From Lachnospiraceae bacterium (GTDB taxonomy: Bacteria > Bacillota > Clostridia > Lachnospirales > Lachnospiraceae): 64,000 nt of DNA. Shown one piece after another: positions 50,740 through 59,197 of this stretch. Both the position numbers and the translations under genes were made by a program. Numbering within the stretch: position 1 is the first letter of the stretch; each line of letters opens with the position of its first letter. The notes beneath the pieces were generated by a model. The model did not search any database. It had not been told where the DNA came from and worked only from the letters and a program-made list of their open reading frames with translations. Where the stretch lies: the NCBI GenBank assembly GCA_910575445.1, contig CAJTFW010000003.1, positions 337,316 through 401,315 of the forward strand, given 5' to 3'.

Positions 50740-53253
50740 TTATTTCTTAGCTATTTTTGTAGTCTGTCCTACGGGAGCAGTTTCTTTGGTCTTATATGGA
50801 CCTGAGACTGCATAAACTTTGTAGAAATAGGTTGTTCCACTTTGAAGACCAGTATCTATGTATGAAGATTTTGTTGCATGAGCAATCATTTCATAAGTTC
50901 CATCGATACTATCTGCTCTTAAGATAACATAATATGCGGCTCCTTTGACCTTTTTCCAGGTAAGCTTCATCCGGTCTGCGCTGGCTGCTTTGACTTTTAG
51001 TTTGTTGACATTGTCAAGGAAAGTCGTTGTTGATACACCATTTGACCATCTTCCATAGAAAGAATCCCTTATTGGACGAATCTGATAATAATAGGTCGCA
51101 CCTGTCATAAGCTTTTTATGAGTAAAGCTGGTGCCGCCTTTTAGACCCAGAGAGTGCCACTCACCATCTAAAGAATCTGCATAGAAAATCTCATATTTCT
51201 TGGCGCCTGCCACTTTATTCCATTTAAGAGTTACGCTATTATAAGAAGTTTTCTTTATCTGAAGAGAAGGAGAACCTGTCAACTCTGTCTTTCCATAGGA
51301 GACAGGACCAAATGCACTCTTGGCACCCTTTTGACATACCCGCATCTGGAAATAGTAAGTGATACCGCATTTGGCTCTGGAGAATCTGTAAAATGTTTTC
51401 TTTACATTAGCCAGACGCTTATAGCCAGAATCTGGAGAAGTCGAATAGAAAATCTCATAAGACTTCGCCCCCGGAACCGCATCCCAACTTAATTGGATTT
51501 TATTATAGGCAGTTGGAGTGATGGTAAGAAGACGAGAACCATAAGAGGTGATATCTTCTGTACTTCCAGTTCCTTCGATAGTTCCACTGCTTGAGCCATT
51601 TGACTCCGTGTCCTTATCCCCAATCCAGGTCGGATTGTCTGAGTCGGGGTTGTCAGGGGTTGGGGTGGAAGTGTTATCGTTGTTTTGGTCGTTGTTATTG
51701 TTGGAATCGCCGTTGGTTTGATTGTTATTATTGTCGTTATCTTCGATAATATCGGGTAGTTCGCGGGTGATAGTGATGCTGTGATTTAGATTTTTAGGAA
51801 GTTCTGTAAATTTCATCCCATTTAAAGAATGCCATTCATTGCTACCTAAAGGTAAATTAACCACTTCTACAAGATTGTATGGAGTATGTATTACTTTTAG
51901 AGAATTACAACCTAATAATATATCTGTAGCATCTGAGTATTCATATATTTCTTCTTCTTCGTCTAAAACATCCATTATAATTCCATTAATGAGGTTTTGA
52001 AGATTAAACATACTTAAATCTAATTCTGTCAAACTAGAGCAATTATAAAACATATATGTCATGTCTATTATATTATCTGTACAAAAATTATTTAAATTTA
52101 GATTTTCTAAACTACTACATTCACGAAACATTCCACCCATAGTTTCAACATTTTTTGTATCAAAATTTTCTAAAGATAAATTTTTTAAGTTATTGCAACC
52201 TGCAAACATCGCCGACATAGTTTCAACATTTTTTGTATTAAAGCTACTCAAATTTAAATTTGTTAGTTTATTACAACCTGCAAACATTCCATGCATTATG
52301 CTTACATTTGAGGTATCAAAATTACTTATATCAAGTTCTATCAAAGATTTACAACCTGTAAACATTTCTCCCATAGCTTGTACATTGCTTGTATCAAAAT
52401 TACTTAAATCTAATTTTGTCAAAGATTCACAGCTATTAAACATTATTCCCATTGAAGTTACATTTTCTGTATTAAAATTACTTAAATCTAATTTTGTGAG
52501 ATTCCGACAACATGCAAACATTGCTGCCATTGAAGTTACATTTTTTGTATTAAAATTACTTAAATCTAATTTTGTAAGGTCATCGCACTCATCAAACATC
52601 CAACTCATATTAGTAACATTTGAAGTATCAAACCTACTTAAATCTAAACTTGTAAAGCTATTGCATCTACGAAACATATGACTCATATTTGTTACATTTG
52701 AGGTGTTAATTCTGCTCAAATCTAAATTTATCAGATTATTACAATCATGAAACATGTTACTCATATCAGTAACATTTGAAGTATCAAACCTACTTAAATT
52801 CAAATTTGTAAGATTACTACATCCACAAAACATATAACACATATTAGTAACATTTGAAGTGTTAAATCCGCTTAAATCTAAATCTGTTAAATTATTACAG
52901 TGATAGAACATATAACTCATATCTGTTATATTTGAAGTATCAAATTTACTTAAATCCACACTTTCTAAATTTTCGCAATATGCAAAAAAATGGTCGGCTG
53001 TTGTCATCCCTGTCACATCTATAACTGCTGATTCAATAAGATGCCGATAATTAAGCCATGGAACACTGCTTGTAAAATCTCCAGTTCCCTTAACAGTCAA
53101 CTTCCCATTTCCATCAATTATCCATGTAATATTTTTATCTTTCCCACTTGCAATATCCCCATTTGCCGCTGATACGCAAAGTGTTCTCTGCGATATAATT
53201 AGCAGGAAAAATGCTGCCATAGATATTGTTATCCATTTTTTCAGTTTTTTCAT
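50740..53253 (-). CDS. BspA-like leucine-rich-repeat surface protein with Fn3 domains
   Basis: An 837-residue secreted protein starting at 53253 after AGGAGAG. It has a signal peptide (about 1-33), about thirteen 24-residue DUF285/BspA-type repeats (consensus FDTSNVTNMSxMFxxCxxLTxLDLS, about 75-400), an asparagine-rich linker (about 455-490, DNDNNNNQTNGDSNNNND) and three fibronectin type III domains (about 530-835). No LPxTG or other sorting signal follows, so it may be released or bound non-covalently. BspA-like proteins bind host or bacterial surfaces. The repeat DNA is AT-rich and very regular and so can vary in number by recombination. Confidence 0.9.
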   Translation of the reverse strand: MKKLKKWITISMAAFFLLIISQRTLCVSAANGDIASGKDKNITWIIDGNGKLTVKGTGDFTSSVPWLNYRHLIESAVIDVTGMTTADHFFAYCENLESVDLSKFDTSNITDMSYMFYHCNNLTDLDLSGFNTSNVTNMCYMFCGCSNLTNLNLSRFDTSNVTDMSNMFHDCNNLINLDLSRINTSNVTNMSHMFRRCNSFTSLDLSRFDTSNVTNMSWMFDECDDLTKLDLSNFNTKNVTSMAAMFACCRNLTKLDLSNFNTENVTSMGIMFNSCESLTKLDLSNFDTSNVQAMGEMFTGCKSLIELDISNFDTSNVSIMHGMFAGCNKLTNLNLSSFNTKNVETMSAMFAGCNNLKNLSLENFDTKNVETMGGMFRECSSLENLNLNNFCTDNIIDMTYMFYNCSSLTELDLSMFNLQNLINGIIMDVLDEEEEIYEYSDATDILLGCNSLKVIHTPYNLVEVVNLPLGSNEWHSLNGMKFTELPKNLNHSITITRELPDIIEDNDNNNNQTNGDSNNNNDQNNDNTSTPTPDNPDSDNPTWIGDKDTESNGSSSGTIEGTGSTEDITSYGSRLLTITPTAYNKIQLSWDAVPGAKSYEIFYSTSPDSGYKRLANVKKTFYRFSRAKCGITYYFQMRVCQKGAKSAFGPVSYGKTELTGSPSLQIKKTSYNSVTLKWNKVAGAKKYEIFYADSLDGEWHSLGLKGGTSFTHKKLMTGATYYYQIRPIRDSFYGRWSNGVSTTTFLDNVNKLKVKAASADRMKLTWKKVKGAAYYVILRADSIDGTYEMIAHATKSSYIDTGLQSGTTYFYKVYAVSGPYKTKETAPVGQTTKIAKK

Positions 53254-53304
53254 TCTACTTCTCTCCTTATCCTTTCTTGAATTTTCAATAGGTTTCTTCC
53301 ACAA

Positions 53305-53469
53305 TTACATCAGTTGCCGAGGCGGATTTCTTTGCTGTTTAGAAATATTTTGTTCACTAATCATATGTTCTGCCTCCATACCAGCCATAAAGATTAATAC
53401 TTTTAAAACTTGTTCTTTCGACATCTCTGTAATCTTTTTAATTGCTAAGTCCTTGTCCAGCGTATTCAT
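53305..53469 (-). CDS. Small helical protein (54 residues), partner of the XRE gene
   Basis: Starts at 53469 after AGGGGGTGAG, with a consensus promoter upstream. The protein begins MNTLDKDLAIKKITEMSKEQ and continues VLKVLIFMAGMEAEHMI. Its MSKEQVLKVLIF segment matches MSNEQVKAVLAF in the C-terminus of the divergent XRE regulator, so the two probably share a dimerisation helix. It is encoded 36 bases upstream of the BspA-like gene start in the same direction and may be co-transcribed with it. Confidence 0.7.
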   Translation of the reverse strand: MNTLDKDLAIKKITEMSKEQVLKVLIFMAGMEAEHMISEQNISKQQRNPPRQLM

Positions 53470-53496
53470 TTTCTCACCCCCTTTCTGTTGAATGAT

Positions 53497-53566
53497 TCAA
53501 GTATAAATTAACTTATTTTATTTGTCAATATTCTTTCTTGACTTATTCAAGTTTCTCTGTTATTCT
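53497..53566. promoter_or_regulatory. Back-to-back promoters with shared operator-like repeats
   Basis: Minus strand: TTGACA (53523-53528), 17 bases, TATACT (53500-53505). Plus strand: TTGACT (53538-53543), 17 bases, TATTCT (53561-53566). CAAGT and ACTTA half-sites recur at both -10/-35 regions (TTCAAGTATAAATTAACTTA and ACTTATTCAAGT), as expected for an autoregulatory XRE operator. Confidence 0.7.
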
Positions 53567-53587
53567 ATAAAGCGCGGGAGGTAAATT

Positions 53588-53953
53588 ATGAATCAATGCA
53601 ATAGAATTAAATTGATAATACAAGAAAATAAATTAAAGCAAAAACAATTTGCTGCTGAACTTGGTGTGACAGAAAGTTATATTTCAAAACTTTTAAAAGA
53701 CCCTACGATTCGCCTATCCCAATCCTTAGCAGTGCTGATAGAAGAAAAATATGGATACAACGCCGCCTGGATACTAAATGGAAATGAACCAAAGTTTAAA
53801 CAAATCAGTAAAAATAAAGTCTTATCTGAGTTACATCAAAAAGCACTTGCACAGTTAGAAAAAATGAGTAATGAACAAGTCAAAGCTGTTCTTGCTTTTA
53901 TTAATTCTTTAGATGAAATTGAAAAATCTTTTTCTACAGAACAGGATAAGTAA
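53588..53953 (+). CDS. XRE-family transcriptional regulator
   Basis: A 121-residue protein with an N-terminal helix-turn-helix (about 6-60, IKLIIQENKLKQKQFAAELGVTESYISKLLKDPTIRLSQSLAVLIEEKYGYNAAWIL) and a C-terminal helix (MSNEQVKAVLAFINSLDEIEKS) shared with the divergent 54-residue protein. The NAAWILNG segment is typical of CI-like and Cro-like repressors of clostridial phages and mobile elements. It probably represses both divergent promoters. A terminator follows at once. Confidence 0.88.
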   Translation: MNQCNRIKLIIQENKLKQKQFAAELGVTESYISKLLKDPTIRLSQSLAVLIEEKYGYNAAWILNGNEPKFKQISKNKVLSELHQKALAQLEKMSNEQVKAVLAFINSLDEIEKSFSTEQDK

Positions 53954-53998
53954 AGCGCTCCTTCCAACAAGAATCTTCTTGTTCAAGAGCGCTTTTTA
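53952..53998 (+). terminator. Terminator after the XRE gene
   Basis: AAAGCGCTC and GAGCGCTTTTT form the outer stem; AACAAGAA and TTCTTGTT form an inner stem. Confidence 0.85.
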
Positions 53999-54259
53999 TA
54001 AAATTCTGGTATTTATTACCAATCTATGATATAGTAATCCCACAAGCATCTGCCACATATAAGAAATGGAACACAAAAGAAAAAGAGATTACATATCTTA
54101 CGGGAATCTCTCCCGTGTGCTATCTAACATTTCGCCTATTTTCAGGCAAGCATCCCATAAACACACCATAAAAAGCAGAATCTAGTTGCCCGATGCTGTA
54201 AAAAATTCTATAATAGAACTATCTTCATTTCTTATATGGTTTCTGCACTAAGGAGACCT
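53999..54259. other. Intergenic stretch without a recognisable gene
   Basis: AT-rich, with one clear promoter (54186-54214) for the Rpn-family pseudogene. A small GGGA-TCTC-TCCC hairpin lies near 54103-54116. No Shine-Dalgarno-preceded frame was found. Confidence 0.6.
54186..54214 (+). promoter_or_regulatory. Promoter of the Rpn-family pseudogene
   Basis: TTGCCC (54186-54191), a 17-base spacer and TATAAT (54209-54214), about 45 bases before the original start codon at 54260 and its AAGGAG. Confidence 0.7.
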
Positions 54260-55025
54260 ATGAGCAAAAAAGAAACAATGAAAAGTCAAAGGCATCGCAC
54301 CTACTGAGCAGGTATATCTAAATCCCAAAGATTTTATGCAGGATTTTAATTATGAGATGGAAGACGGAAGTTGGATTCATCTCGAATTTGAAAGTGACAG
54401 TCTAAAGATTGCAGACCTGCGAAGATTTCGTACCTATGAAGCCATTATCAGCCAATACTATAAAGTGTCGGTGACTACTTATGTATTGTGTAGTTCCAAT
54501 GTCAAAGAACTGAAAAATAAACTCCAAGAAGGTATCAACACCTACCGGGTAAAAGTTGTGCGTATGAAAGACAAAAATGCCAATCGCACAATTCAAACGC
54601 TAGAGCGCAAACAAAAAAAGACACAATTAAAACGTTTGGACCTTCTTAAGCTTTTATTGACACCTTTAATGGGAGGTACCATGCCGCAGCAAGAACGAAT
54701 CACCAGAGCAATTCGATTGCTCCACCAAGAACGCCCACATTTAAAAGCCGAAGAACAAGTACAGATGGAAGCTATCCTCTACACTTTGGCACAAAAATTC
54801 TTAACTACCACAGAGCTAAAAAAGATAAAGGAGATGATAAATATGACCATATTAGGAGAGATGATTTTACAGGATGGAATTGAAAAAGGTAAAAAACGTA
54901 TTAACCGCCTCTACAAAATCTTACTTGACACAGGCCGCTTGGATGATTTAAGACGTGCCACTACGGACCAAGATTTTCAAGAACAATTAATAGCAGAACT
55001 ACTTCCAGAAGAAAATGATTTTTAA
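54260..55025 (+). pseudogene. Rpn-family PD-(D/E)XK nuclease gene with a 5' frameshift
   Basis: The start MSKKETMK (ATG at 54260 after AAGGAG) is out of frame with the following VKGIAPTEQVYLNPKDFMQDFNYEMEDGSWIHLEFESDS; a TGA interrupts the second frame at about 54278. A single-base indel near 54275-54283 explains this. Downstream the frame is open to 55025: a nuclease-like core (EMEDGSWIHLEFES ... RFRTYEAIISQYY) and the C-terminal helical part of the Rpn/transposase_31-type family (LLTPLMGGTMPQQERITRAIRLL ... MTILGEMILQDGIEKGKKRI). Rpn proteins promote recombination and DNA cleavage. An internal start at 54336 could make a 229-residue protein, but it lacks a Shine-Dalgarno. Confidence 0.7.
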
Positions 55026-55042
55026 ATTTTATAATCTATACA

Positions 55043-55067
55043 GCCCAGGAAAAGAAACTTCCTGGGC
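55043..55067. terminator. Hairpin between convergent genes
   Basis: GCCCAGGAA and TTCCTGGGC form a perfect 9-bp stem with a 7-base loop, between the Rpn-family pseudogene and the ABC permease stop. Confidence 0.65.
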
Positions 55068-55087
55068 ATGTATCTTGTGCTAAATTG

Positions 55088-55744
55088 TTAAAATTCTTTT
55101 TTCTCTATCAATTTCAAAGAGCACAGATAAGAGATAAGCAAAATCAGCAGGCTTATGATAAGCAATATTCCCACCATTGACCAGACAGAAGATGTCATCA
55201 TCTGCTCAAGCAAGCGGAAAAATGGTCTGGCAATTCCTATTTTATCTAAGGAGTAAAAACCGAATAGAATGGCTGCCACTGCAAGCATTGCACCCATTCT
55301 GCCCTTCTCTACGCCAAATTTGATAAAACATGGAATAGAACAGGAGATAAAGATAAGTGCAAGCAGCAGATAGATGGGTTCTGTAGGCGCGTCTTCCATC
55401 CAGTCTTGCATGGAAAAGCGAAAAGTAATAAAGGTAAAGCGTAGAAGAACAGCCATCAGCCATCCACTGATAAGCAGCAGGATACTAAAGATATATTTTT
55501 CTTTTACATACATCCTACGTCCAGCTGGAAGTGTCATTAAAAAGCTCATACCATTGTCGTATTCATCCAGGCTAAAAGTTGTAAATGAAAATACAGCCAC
55601 TAAAAAGGTCATATAACTAGTTACAAAAGAGGCATATGATTTGGAGCCGCTTATTAGCATCATCACTGCAAGAAGCAGCACAATCAGATAAAATCTTCCC
55701 TGTTGTTTTAAAAGTTTCCAGTCTTTGATAAGTAAGCCTTTCAT
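55088..55744 (-). CDS. ABC-2 type transporter permease
   Basis: A 218-residue membrane protein with six predicted helices (near 17-32, 40-57, 80-102, 120-140, 148-162, 185-210). The start MKGLLIKDWKLLKQQGRFYLIVLLLAVMML and the LDEYDNGMSFLMTLPAGRRMYVKEKYIFS segment are typical of the ABC-2 permeases found beside YtrA-type GntR regulators. It overlaps the ATPase gene by 4 bases. Substrates of such exporters include peptides and cell-wall-active compounds; here unknown. Confidence 0.85.
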   Translation of the reverse strand: MKGLLIKDWKLLKQQGRFYLIVLLLAVMMLISGSKSYASFVTSYMTFLVAVFSFTTFSLDEYDNGMSFLMTLPAGRRMYVKEKYIFSILLLISGWLMAVLLRFTFITFRFSMQDWMEDAPTEPIYLLLALIFISCSIPCFIKFGVEKGRMGAMLAVAAILFGFYSLDKIGIARPFFRLLEQMMTSSVWSMVGILLIISLLILLISYLCSLKLIEKKEF

Positions 55745-56589
55745 AGTTCTTCCCCCTTAATCATCATCGTAATCAGTTCGTCAATCGTTCCTTTTTCTAT
55801 TGTAAGCTCTGGTGCATTTTCCTGATAGAATTGCTTTTGATTTGTCAGAAGACAATAGCCAAATGCTTCTTTCTTTTTCTTTAACAGGTAGCGCTTCTCC
55901 ATCTGCTGGTATTGTTCTTCGGTCACTTTCAGGATGCCGTATTCTGACAGAAGAATATCGGTATCTTCGTGTAAAAGTATCTTTCCATTGTGAATTAGAT
56001 AAAGGTCATCACAAAAGCCTTCTAGGTCACTGGAAATATGGGAGCTTATCAGAATAGAGCGGTCACCTGGTATCATATATTCCCGCAACATATCCAAGAT
56101 TTGTTCCCGCGCAAGCACATCAAGTCCTGCGGTTGGCTCATCTAGGATTAGAAGTCTGGCATTGTGTGAGATTGCAACTAACACTTTTAGCTTTGCCTTC
56201 ATACCAGTAGAAAACTCTTTGATTTTTTTATTAAGCGGAAGTTCTAATTTTTGACATTTCTCTAAAAATGCACTTTCTTCAAAAGATGGATATAGACTGC
56301 GAAGAATGGGAATTAAATCTTCCACTTTTAAATATCCACTAAAGCCAGAATCTGAGAGAACAACGCCGATTTGTTCTTTGTCTTTTTCTGTAATTTTTTC
56401 ACTCTGTTTGCCAAAGAGTTCAATGCTTCCGCCATCTGGAAATACCAGCCCAAGAATAGTTTTAAATGTGGTACTTTTTCCAGCTCCATTTAGTCCAATC
56501 AAAGCGCTAATGCACCCCTCTGGCACTTCTAGGGAACAGTTTAATTGAAAGTCGGAATACTTTTTTTCTATCTGGTCTAACTTAATCAT
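55741..56589 (-). CDS. ABC transporter ATP-binding protein (YtrB/BcrA-like)
   Basis: A 282-residue ATPase starting at 56589 (MIKLDQIEKKYSDFQLNCSLEVPEG), overlapping the GntR stop by one base. It has Walker A (GLNGAGKST), the signature (EFSTGMKAKLKVLVAIS), Walker B (LLILDEPTAGLD) and the switch histidine (ILISSHISSD). A C-terminal domain of about 70 residues follows, as in BcrA-type ATPases. With the downstream permease it forms an exporter. Upstream starts in frame lie inside the GntR gene and were rejected. Confidence 0.93.
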   Translation of the reverse strand: MIKLDQIEKKYSDFQLNCSLEVPEGCISALIGLNGAGKSTTFKTILGLVFPDGGSIELFGKQSEKITEKDKEQIGVVLSDSGFSGYLKVEDLIPILRSLYPSFEESAFLEKCQKLELPLNKKIKEFSTGMKAKLKVLVAISHNARLLILDEPTAGLDVLAREQILDMLREYMIPGDRSILISSHISSDLEGFCDDLYLIHNGKILLHEDTDILLSEYGILKVTEEQYQQMEKRYLLKKKKEAFGYCLLTNQKQFYQENAPELTIEKGTIDELITMMIKGEEL

Positions 56590-56963
56590 TATGACTCCTC
56601 CAATATAATATAAAATAGTTCTGTAATCTCCTGATTTTTCATTCCACAACTTCTGCCTTTTCTAATAGCCTCTTCAAGGCCAGCTTCCACTTCACGGCGT
56701 TTGGCTTCTAAAAGCTGCGACTGGTTGGCGCTTAGGACAAAACTTCCTTTTCCGTGAATCGTGCTGATAAAACCTTCCTGTTCAAGTGCATCGTAGGATT
56801 TCTTGACTGTCAAAGCACTGACCCGAAGTTCTTTGGCAAGCGTTCGAACGGAGGGAAGGCTGCTTCCTTCTTCTAGTTCTCCATGCATAATTAGGTCTTT
56901 GATTTGACCTAAGATTTGCTCATAGATGGGCTGCATGGAGGAATGGTTGATGATTAATTTCAT
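56589..56963 (-). CDS. GntR-family regulator of the YtrA type
   Basis: A 124-residue protein with an N-terminal GntR winged helix (about 8-75, QPIYEQILGQIKDLIMHGELEEGSSLPSVRTLAKELRVSALTVKKSYDALEQEGFISTIHGKGSFVL) and a short C-terminal helical part, the size of YtrA regulators. These repress their own ABC transporter operon and respond to cell-wall-active compounds. A perfect 18-bp inverted repeat overlies its promoter. It is the first gene of the operon regulator-ATPase-permease. Confidence 0.93.
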   Translation of the reverse strand: MKLIINHSSMQPIYEQILGQIKDLIMHGELEEGSSLPSVRTLAKELRVSALTVKKSYDALEQEGFISTIHGKGSFVLSANQSQLLEAKRREVEAGLEEAIRKGRSCGMKNQEITELFYIILEES

Positions 56964-56982
56964 ATTGGTCCTCCTTGTATGT

Positions 56983-57031
56983 AAACAGTATATAACAGTT
57001 TGTAAGTGTTGTCAACTGTTATATACTGTTT
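56983..57031 (-). promoter_or_regulatory. Consensus promoter covered by a perfect 18-bp inverted repeat
   Basis: AAACAGTATATAACAGTT (56983-57000) and its exact reverse complement (57014-57031) are 13 bases apart. On the minus strand the promoter is TTGACA (57010-57015), 17 bases, TATACT (56987-56992). The promoter elements lie inside the repeat, so binding of the GntR protein would shut transcription off. Confidence 0.85.
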
Positions 57032-57059
57032 TCTATAAATTTTTTTAATATGTGACAGA

Positions 57060-57116
57060 ATAAGCCAAGTGCCAGAAGTCACAGGAAGATTCCCTGACTT
57101 CTGGCACTTGGCTTAT
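57060..57116. terminator. Long perfect hairpin, terminator-like
   Basis: A 22-bp perfect stem (57060-57081 with 57095-57116) around 13 bases. It lies just past the end of the minus-strand nuclease remnant and upstream of the GntR operator. The T-run is weak on both sides. Confidence 0.6.
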
Positions 57117-57136
57117 GTTTAAAAAGTTATGGGCTT

Positions 57137-57610
57137 TTATAGGTCATGTTCTTCTGGAAGTAGTTCTGCCATTAGCTGTTTTTGAAAAGCCTGGTCATTG
57201 GTGGCACGTTTAAGGTCGTCTCGGCGGTCTGCGTCTAACAGGATTTTATAGAGATGGCTGATACGTTTTTCACCTTTTTCAATGCCTTTTTCAATTCCAT
57301 CTTGTAAAATCATCTCTCCTAATATGGTCATATTCATCATCTCCTTTATTTTTTCTAATTCTGTGGTGGTTAGGAATTTTTGTGCTAAGGTATAGAGAAT
57401 CGCTTCCATCTGTGCCTGTTCTTCGCTATTTAGATACTTGCGTTCTTGATGGAGTATGGTAACAGCACGAGTGATTCGCTCTTGCTGTGGCATGGTACCT
57501 CCCATTAAAAGAGTCAGTAAAAGCTTTAGAAGGTCTGAACGCTTTAACTGTGCTTTTTTCTGTTTACGCTCTAACGTTTGCATCGTGCGATTGGCATTTT
57601 TGTCTTTCAT
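57137..57610 (-). pseudogene. C-terminal half of an Rpn-family nuclease
   Basis: This 157-residue frame is a close paralogue of the C-terminal two-thirds of the pseudogene at 54260-55025 (MKDKNANRTMQTLERKQKKAQLKR, LLMGGTMPQQERITRA, MTILGEMILQDGIEKG, LMAELLPEEHDL). The nuclease core is absent. It begins exactly where the neighbour gene at 57607-57954 ends, at a position that is mid-gene in the other copy. So it is a fragment fused by recombination, with no Shine-Dalgarno of its own. A duplicated IEKG occurs within it. Confidence 0.72.
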
Positions 57611-57954
57611 ATCACAACCGTCTTTTCATTTTTATTTATTAGGATAACGGTTTCTCCAATTTTAAACTTTGGCTCTTCAGTTAATTTGAGTAAGGATTCT
57701 TTCACTCTATATACCTCATTATCTTTCTTTAAGTACATAAAATCATTATCCTTGCCTATACATTGAAACAATTTTTGATATAGAAACAGTTGCAAAAACT
57801 TATGCAAATCCTCAGAATGAATTTCATGATACTGTTCTTCTGAAAAAAACTTACAAATAACCCATATATTACATTCTTGCATTTTTGAGGACGGAACGGG
57901 CAGCCTGAGAATCTTATTTTCCCAGGCTGTATAGGCATCACTCCACTTCTTCAA
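57607..57954 (-). CDS. Truncated gene of unknown family next to the nuclease remnant
   Basis: A 115-residue frame whose first possible codon is a TTG at 57954 inside the end of the NagZ-like gene. The end FKIGETVILINKNEKTVVI looks like the beginning of a small beta-barrel (KOW/SH3-like) module and stops where the nuclease remnant starts, so the C-terminus was probably replaced by the recombination that brought the remnant. The start is uncertain. Whether it is translated is unknown; coupling to the NagZ-like gene is possible. Confidence 0.45.
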   Translation of the reverse strand: MKKWSDAYTAWENKILRLPVPSSKMQECNIWVICKFFSEEQYHEIHSEDLHKFLQLFLYQKLFQCIGKDNDFMYLKKDNEVYRVKESLLKLTEEPKFKIGETVILINKNEKTVVI

Positions 57955-59197
57955 TCTTAACCCTTAGCACCCTTCTTACAGACTCATCAATTCTCTCCTC
58001 TGTCAATTCTCCTTCTTCTATCGCGGATAATACCCCTTGGTATGCTTCTTCAAAATCTGTGGGCATCAGTACGAGGTCAACGCCAGCTTTTAGAGCCATT
58101 ACAGAGGCTTCTTTTGAATTGTACTCCTGGCTGATAGCTCCCATATTCATAGCGTCTGTAATCACGATTCCTTGATACCCAAGTTGCTCGCGAAGCACGT
58201 CAGTAACCATATATGGGGAGAGACTGCAAGGAACCGTATCTTTTGTAATCTCTGGAACAGAGATATGAGCTACCATAATAAAATGAATATCTTCTGAGAT
58301 GCCCTCTTTAAAAGGGATTAATTCCTCTCCCATCAGTTCTTCTAAAGTTTTATCTGTGTAGGCATATCCTTTATGGCTGTCTGAAAGGGTCGCGCCGTGA
58401 CCTGGATAATGTTTTAAAGTGGCGTAGATACCATGCTCTTCCAAACCTTTGACAACAGCCATTGACATACGAGACACTAACTCGGCATCACTTCCAAACG
58501 AGCGTTTTTTTACCACTTCATTTTGTGGATTGGTCAGTACATCCGCATCCGGTGCAAAGTCAAGATTAAAGCCTAGTTCTGACAGATAAGAGCCTATCAC
58601 ATCTCCAACCCGCTTAGCTTCTTCTGCATTGCCATTTTCTCCGATTACACGCATATCTGGCAAGCGCTCAACACCAAATGCACTTTGTCCTCCAATCCGT
58701 GCTACACTTCCACCTTCTTCGTCTACAGACAGAAAAGGAACTGGTGCACCTGCCTCTCGATAATACTGATAAGTATTGGAAAGCATCTCTTTTACCTGTT
58801 CTGGATTCTGAAGATTTTTCTGAAAATAAATCAGACCACCTACCGGCCGTTCTATAATGGCTTCCTTAGTAGCCTCTCCTGCCGCTACCACAGTATCTAC
58901 CCTGGTCAGTGCCTCTGGCGTTATCACAAAAAGCTGCAAGACGCGCTCCTCCAAGCTCATATCGGCTATCATCTTATCTATTTGTTCTTCTAAAAGTTCT
59001 TCTGCACTTTTCTCTGGTTCTTTCACTTCTTCTGTTTTTATTTCTTTCACTTCTTCTGGCTCTGTTTCTGTCTCTACTTCTGGTGCCACTTCTTCTTGTT
59101 TAGCTTCTAATAAAGGCTTTTTTACATCCATCACTTTCCCTGCACCAATTATCAGTGCCGCTGTCAATAGCACTCCAACGATTATCTTTTTGCTCAT
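57938..59197 (-). CDS. NagZ-like beta-N-acetylhexosaminidase (GH3)
   Basis: A 419-residue protein with an N-terminal membrane helix or signal (about 4-22), a glutamate-rich spacer (about 35-70) and a GH3 catalytic barrel (about 75-415). Motifs are FLSVDEEGGSVARI, the NagZ loop ATLKHYPGHGATLSDSHKGYAYT with the Asp-His catalytic dyad, and the nucleophile in IVITDAMNMGAI. It removes N-acetylglucosamine from peptidoglycan fragments, here outside the membrane. The spacer suggests a position within the wall. Its start overlaps the DUF3786 stop by 4 bases. Confidence 0.9.
   Translation of the reverse strand: MSKKIIVGVLLTAALIIGAGKVMDVKKPLLEAKQEEVAPEVETETEPEEVKEIKTEEVKEPEKSAEELLEEQIDKMIADMSLEERVLQLFVITPEALTRVDTVVAAGEATKEAIIERPVGGLIYFQKNLQNPEQVKEMLSNTYQYYREAGAPVPFLSVDEEGGSVARIGGQSAFGVERLPDMRVIGENGNAEEAKRVGDVIGSYLSELGFNLDFAPDADVLTNPQNEVVKKRSFGSDAELVSRMSMAVVKGLEEHGIYATLKHYPGHGATLSDSHKGYAYTDKTLEELMGEELIPFKEGISEDIHFIMVAHISVPEITKDTVPCSLSPYMVTDVLREQLGYQGIVITDAMNMGAISQEYNSKEASVMALKAGVDLVLMPTDFEEAYQGVLSAIEEGELTEERIDESVRRVLRVKIEEVE

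Noticed and set aside
52061..52681. 206-residue plus-strand frame inside the BspA-like gene
   Set aside because: It is a shadow of the regular 72-base repeats, without a Shine-Dalgarno.
54336..55025. Intact nuclease gene starting at 54336
   Set aside because: The homologous protein continues upstream in frame to a TGA and the proper start lies in another frame, so the gene is broken.
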